Source of the DNA: an uncultured Pseudomonadota bacterium
GTDB taxonomy: Bacteria; Pseudomonadota; Gammaproteobacteria; Burkholderiales; Usitatibacteraceae
Reading direction: 5' to 3'
Length of the DNA stretch: 8,462 nt
Assembly (NCBI GenBank): GCA_946885905.1
Contig: CAMPHL010000083.1
Coordinates: 1-8,462 of the forward strand
In this document: in pieces, positions 6,254-8,462 of the stretch
Layout: every line of letters begins with the position of its first letter
Position numbering within the stretch: the stretch's first letter is position 1
Made by a program: the position numbers and the translations under genes
Notes under the pieces: model-generated
The model's database searches: none
What the model saw: only the letters and a program-made list of their open reading frames with translations
Told to the model about the DNA's origin: nothing

Positions 6254-8203
6254 TTACGCTGATTTCTTGTCCTTAATCTCGGTGTATTCCGCGTCGACCA
6301 CGTTGCCCTCGACCGTCTTCTCGCCTTCGCCGGAAGGCGCCTCGCCTTCGGGCTGCGCTTCGCCCTGCGCCTGGCCCTTGGCCTGCGCGTCGGCGTAGAT
6401 CTTCTCGCCGAGCTTCTGCGACGCGGTCGCGAGCGCCTGGACCTTGGCGTCGATGGCGGCCTTGTCCTCGCCCTTCATCACGCCCTCGAGGTCCTTGATG
6501 GCGGCCTCGATCTTGTCCTTCTCGCCGGCTTCCAGCTTGTCGCCGTACTCGGTGAGCGACTTGCGGATCGAGTGCGTGAGGGCCTCGGCCTGGTTGCGCG
6601 CGGTGACGAGCTCGAGCTGCTTCTTGTCCTCCTCGGCGTTCGCCTCGGCGTCCTTCACCATGCGCTGGATCTCCTCCTCGGTGAGGCCCGAGCTCGCCTG
6701 GATGCGGATCTTGTTCTCCTTGCCGGTCGCCTTGTCCTTGGCGTGCACGTGCAGGATGCCGTTGGCGTCGATGTCGAACGTGACTTCGATCTGCGGCATG
6801 CCGCGCGGCGAGGGCGGGATGCCCTCGAGGTTGAACTGGCCCAGGCTCTTGTTGCCGCGCGCCATGTCGCGCTCGCCCTGCAGCACGTGGATCGTCACGG
6901 CCGACTGGTTGTCCTCGGCGGTCGAGAACACCTGGTTCGCCTTGGTCGGGATCGTGGTGTTCTTCTGGATGAGCTTGGTCATCACGCCGCCCAGGGTCTC
7001 GATGCCGAGCGAGAGGGGAGTCACGTCGAGCAGCAGCACGTCCTTCACCTCGCCCTGCAGCACGCCGCCCTGGACCGCGGCGCCTACGGCGACCGCCTCG
7101 TCCGGGTTCACGTCCTTGCGCGGCTCTTTGCCGAAGAACTCCTTCACCTTCTCCTGGACCTTGGGCATGCGCGTCATGCCGCCCACCAGGATCACGTCGC
7201 CGATGTCCGAGAGCTTGACACCCGAGTCCTTGAGCGCGATCTCGCACGGCTTGATCGTGCGCTCGATGAGGTCTTCCACGAGCGACTCGAACTTGGCGCG
7301 CGTGAGCTTCATCGCGAGGTGCCTCGGGCCCGACTGGTCGGCCGTGATGTACGGCAGGTTGATGTCGGTGGCCTGGGAGCTGGACAGCTCGATCTTGGCC
7401 TTCTCGGCGGCTTCCTTCAGGCGCTGGAGCGCCAGCACGTCCTTGGAAAGGTCGACGCCCTGTTCCTTCTTGAACTCGGTGACGATGTAGTCGATCACGC
7501 GCTGGTCGAAGTCCTCCCCGCCCAGGAACGTGTCGCCGTTGGTCGAGAGCACCTCGAACTGGTGCTCGCCGTCGACCGCGGCGATCTCGATGATGGAGAT
7601 GTCGAAGGTGCCGCCGCCCAGGTCGTAGACCGCGATCTTGCGATCGCCCTCTTTCTTGTCGAGGCCGAAGGCGAGCGCGGCAGCGGTGGGCTCGTTGATG
7701 ATGCGCTTCACTTCGAGGCCGGCGATGCGGCCGGCGTCCTTCGTCGCCTGGCGCTGCGAGTCGTTGAAGTACGCGGGAACGGTGATCACGGCTTCCGTGA
7801 CCGGCTCGCCGAGGTAGTCCTCGGCGGTCTTCTTCATCTTGCGAAGGACCTCGGCCGAGACCTGCTGGGGGGCGATCTTCTTGCCGCGCACTTCCACCCA
7901 GGCGTCGCCGTTGTCGGCCTTCACGATCTTGTAGGGCATCAGGTTGATGTCCTTCTGCACCTCGGGTTCCTCGAAGCGGCGGCCGATGAGGCGCTTCACC
8001 GCGAAGAGGGTGTTCTTGGCGTTGGTGACGGCCTGGCGCTTGGCGGGTGCGCCGACCAGGATCTCGTCGTTGTCGGTGTACGCGACGATCGAGGGTGTGG
8101 TGCGCGCGCCCTCGCTGTTCTCGATCACCTTGGGCTTGCCGCCCTCCATGATCGCGACGCAGGAGTTGGTGGTGCCGAGGTCGATGCCGATGATTTTTGC
8201 CAT
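6254..8203 (-). CDS. dnaK: Molecular chaperone DnaK (Hsp70)
   Basis: DnaK is the ATP-driven Hsp70 of the cytosol, working with DnaJ and GrpE. The product has 649 residues (E. coli 638). The ATPase domain opens with [14 protein letters not shown] and carries catalytic Lys70 ([11 protein letters not shown]), DLGGGTFD with Thr199, and the adenosine-side [10 protein letters not shown] at 338-347. The extra segment in lobe IB marks the Gram-negative, GrpE-dependent type. The interdomain linker VLLLDVTP is at 389-396, followed by the substrate-binding sandwich ([18 protein letters not shown]) and the helical lid. The tail (about 606-628) is rich in Gly, Gln, Glu and Pro, and the end keeps the conserved VVDAE. 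GGAG lies 6 bases before the ATG. The gene follows grpE by 42 bases and precedes dnaJ, so the three are probably cotranscribed. Any heat-shock promoter lies outside the window, and no CIRCE-like repeat is visible here. Confidence 0.99.
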   Translation of the reverse strand: MAKIIGIDLGTTNSCVAIMEGGKPKVIENSEGARTTPSIVAYTDNDEILVGAPAKRQAVTNAKNTLFAVKRLIGRRFEEPEVQKDINLMPYKIVKADNGDAWVEVRGKKIAPQQVSAEVLRKMKKTAEDYLGEPVTEAVITVPAYFNDSQRQATKDAGRIAGLEVKRIINEPTAAALAFGLDKKEGDRKIAVYDLGGGTFDISIIEIAAVDGEHQFEVLSTNGDTFLGGEDFDQRVIDYIVTEFKKEQGVDLSKDVLALQRLKEAAEKAKIELSSSQATDINLPYITADQSGPRHLAMKLTRAKFESLVEDLIERTIKPCEIALKDSGVKLSDIGDVILVGGMTRMPKVQEKVKEFFGKEPRKDVNPDEAVAVGAAVQGGVLQGEVKDVLLLDVTPLSLGIETLGGVMTKLIQKNTTIPTKANQVFSTAEDNQSAVTIHVLQGERDMARGNKSLGQFNLEGIPPSPRGMPQIEVTFDIDANGILHVHAKDKATGKENKIRIQASSGLTEEEIQRMVKDAEANAEEDKKQLELVTARNQAEALTHSIRKSLTEYGDKLEAGEKDKIEAAIKDLEGVMKGEDKAAIDAKVQALATASQKLGEKIYADAQAKGQAQGEAQPEGEAPSGEGEKTVEGNVVDAEYTEIKDKKSA

Positions 8204-8245
8204 AGGGTGCTCCGCGTTATCCAGTCTGTGCGTTCTGCAGTTTGC

Positions 8246-8462
8246 TTAGGGCAAGTCTGTGTCGGATATGGGGTTTCCGGCATCCTTTTCAACCGGGGCC
8301 CTGGCCACCGTAACCAGCGCCGGGCGCAGCACCCGGTCGTGCAGGGTGTAGCCTTTCTGCATGACCTCGACCACGGTATTGGGCTCGCGCATTTCACCGG
8401 GCGGGGCTTCCACCGCCGCCATGGCCTGCTCGCGGTGCGGATCGAAGCGCTCGCCCGGGGCC
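8246..8462 (-). CDS. grpE: GrpE nucleotide-exchange factor, C-terminal part (5' end outside the window)
   Basis: A minus-strand frame is open from the window edge to a TAA at 8248-8246, giving the last 71 residues. The sequence is the characteristic C-terminal beta domain of GrpE, which contacts DnaK and drives ADP release. [15 protein letters not shown] corresponds to the family FDPxxHEA segment, [20 protein letters not shown] to the EPNTVxxVxQKGYxLxxRxxRPA signature, and RPALVTVAR closes the fold. A tail of about 16 residues ([11 protein letters not shown] at the end) extends past the conserved domain, which is ordinary. The N-terminal coiled-coil dimer region lies beyond the window. It is the upstream neighbour of dnaK on the same strand, 42 bases away, in the standard grpE-dnaK-dnaJ order. 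The frame was identified by translating the strand directly and has no internal stop. Confidence 0.97.
   Translation of the reverse strand, partial: APGERFDPHREQAMAAVEAPPGEMREPNTVVEVMQKGYTLHDRVLRPALVTVARAPVEKDAGNPISDTDLP

Noticed and set aside
6199..6276. A 25-residue plus-strand mini-ORF with GAGGAG just before its ATG
   Set aside because: The Shine-Dalgarno-like sequence touches the ATG with no spacing, the peptide has no recognisable features, and it runs into the end of dnaK on the opposite strand.
8125..8397. A 90-codon minus-strand frame over the grpE-dnaK junction
   Set aside because: It is out of frame with both genes. The real grpE frame ends at 8246 and carries the GrpE C-terminal signature.

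Overview
The window is a GC-rich stretch of chromosomal housekeeping DNA. Gene content, gene order and protein sequences fit a betaproteobacterium: a grpE-dnaK-dnaJ chaperone cluster, and a block holding cysS, a TPR protein, a cyclophilin and lpxH. This placement is an inference from family knowledge, not a database result. LpxH means the cell makes lipid A and is Gram-negative, and DnaK is of the Gram-negative, GrpE-dependent type. I see no mobile element, CRISPR array, tRNA or rRNA, and no base-composition break suggesting recent transfer.

Layout. Positions 1-407 (+) hold the C-terminal end of a patatin-like phospholipase. Its last 46 bases overlap the convergent lpxH end (362-1084, -). Behind lpxH on the minus strand lie an exported cyclophilin (1121-1747) and an exported TPR protein (about 1793-2365). 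These three are closely spaced and probably form one operon, read TPR, cyclophilin, lpxH. Only about 25 bases separate the TPR gene from the divergent cysS (2391-3773, +). cysS then converges on a branched-chain amino-acid-type periplasmic binding protein (3819-4937, -), with a bidirectional hairpin terminator between them. Upstream of the binding protein on the minus strand are dnaJ (4985-6124), dnaK (6254-8203) and the 3' end of grpE (8246-8462).

How the genes work together. GrpE, DnaK and DnaJ are the nucleotide-exchange factor, ATPase and J-domain co-chaperone of one folding machine. The cyclophilin adds prolyl isomerisation, probably in the periplasm and perhaps also in the cytosol through an internal start. 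LpxH serves lipid A synthesis, CysRS serves translation, and the binding protein captures a small solute in the periplasm without any transporter partner in view.

No new defence or mobile system is visible. The points most worth checking are the internal ribosome site in the cyclophilin gene, the long hairpin across the binding-protein stop codon, the 46-base patatin/lpxH overlap, and a coding-like frame in the dnaK-dnaJ spacer that ends in TGATG on the dnaJ start. No gene-free stretch exceeds 300 bases; the longest is the 129-base dnaK-dnaJ spacer.
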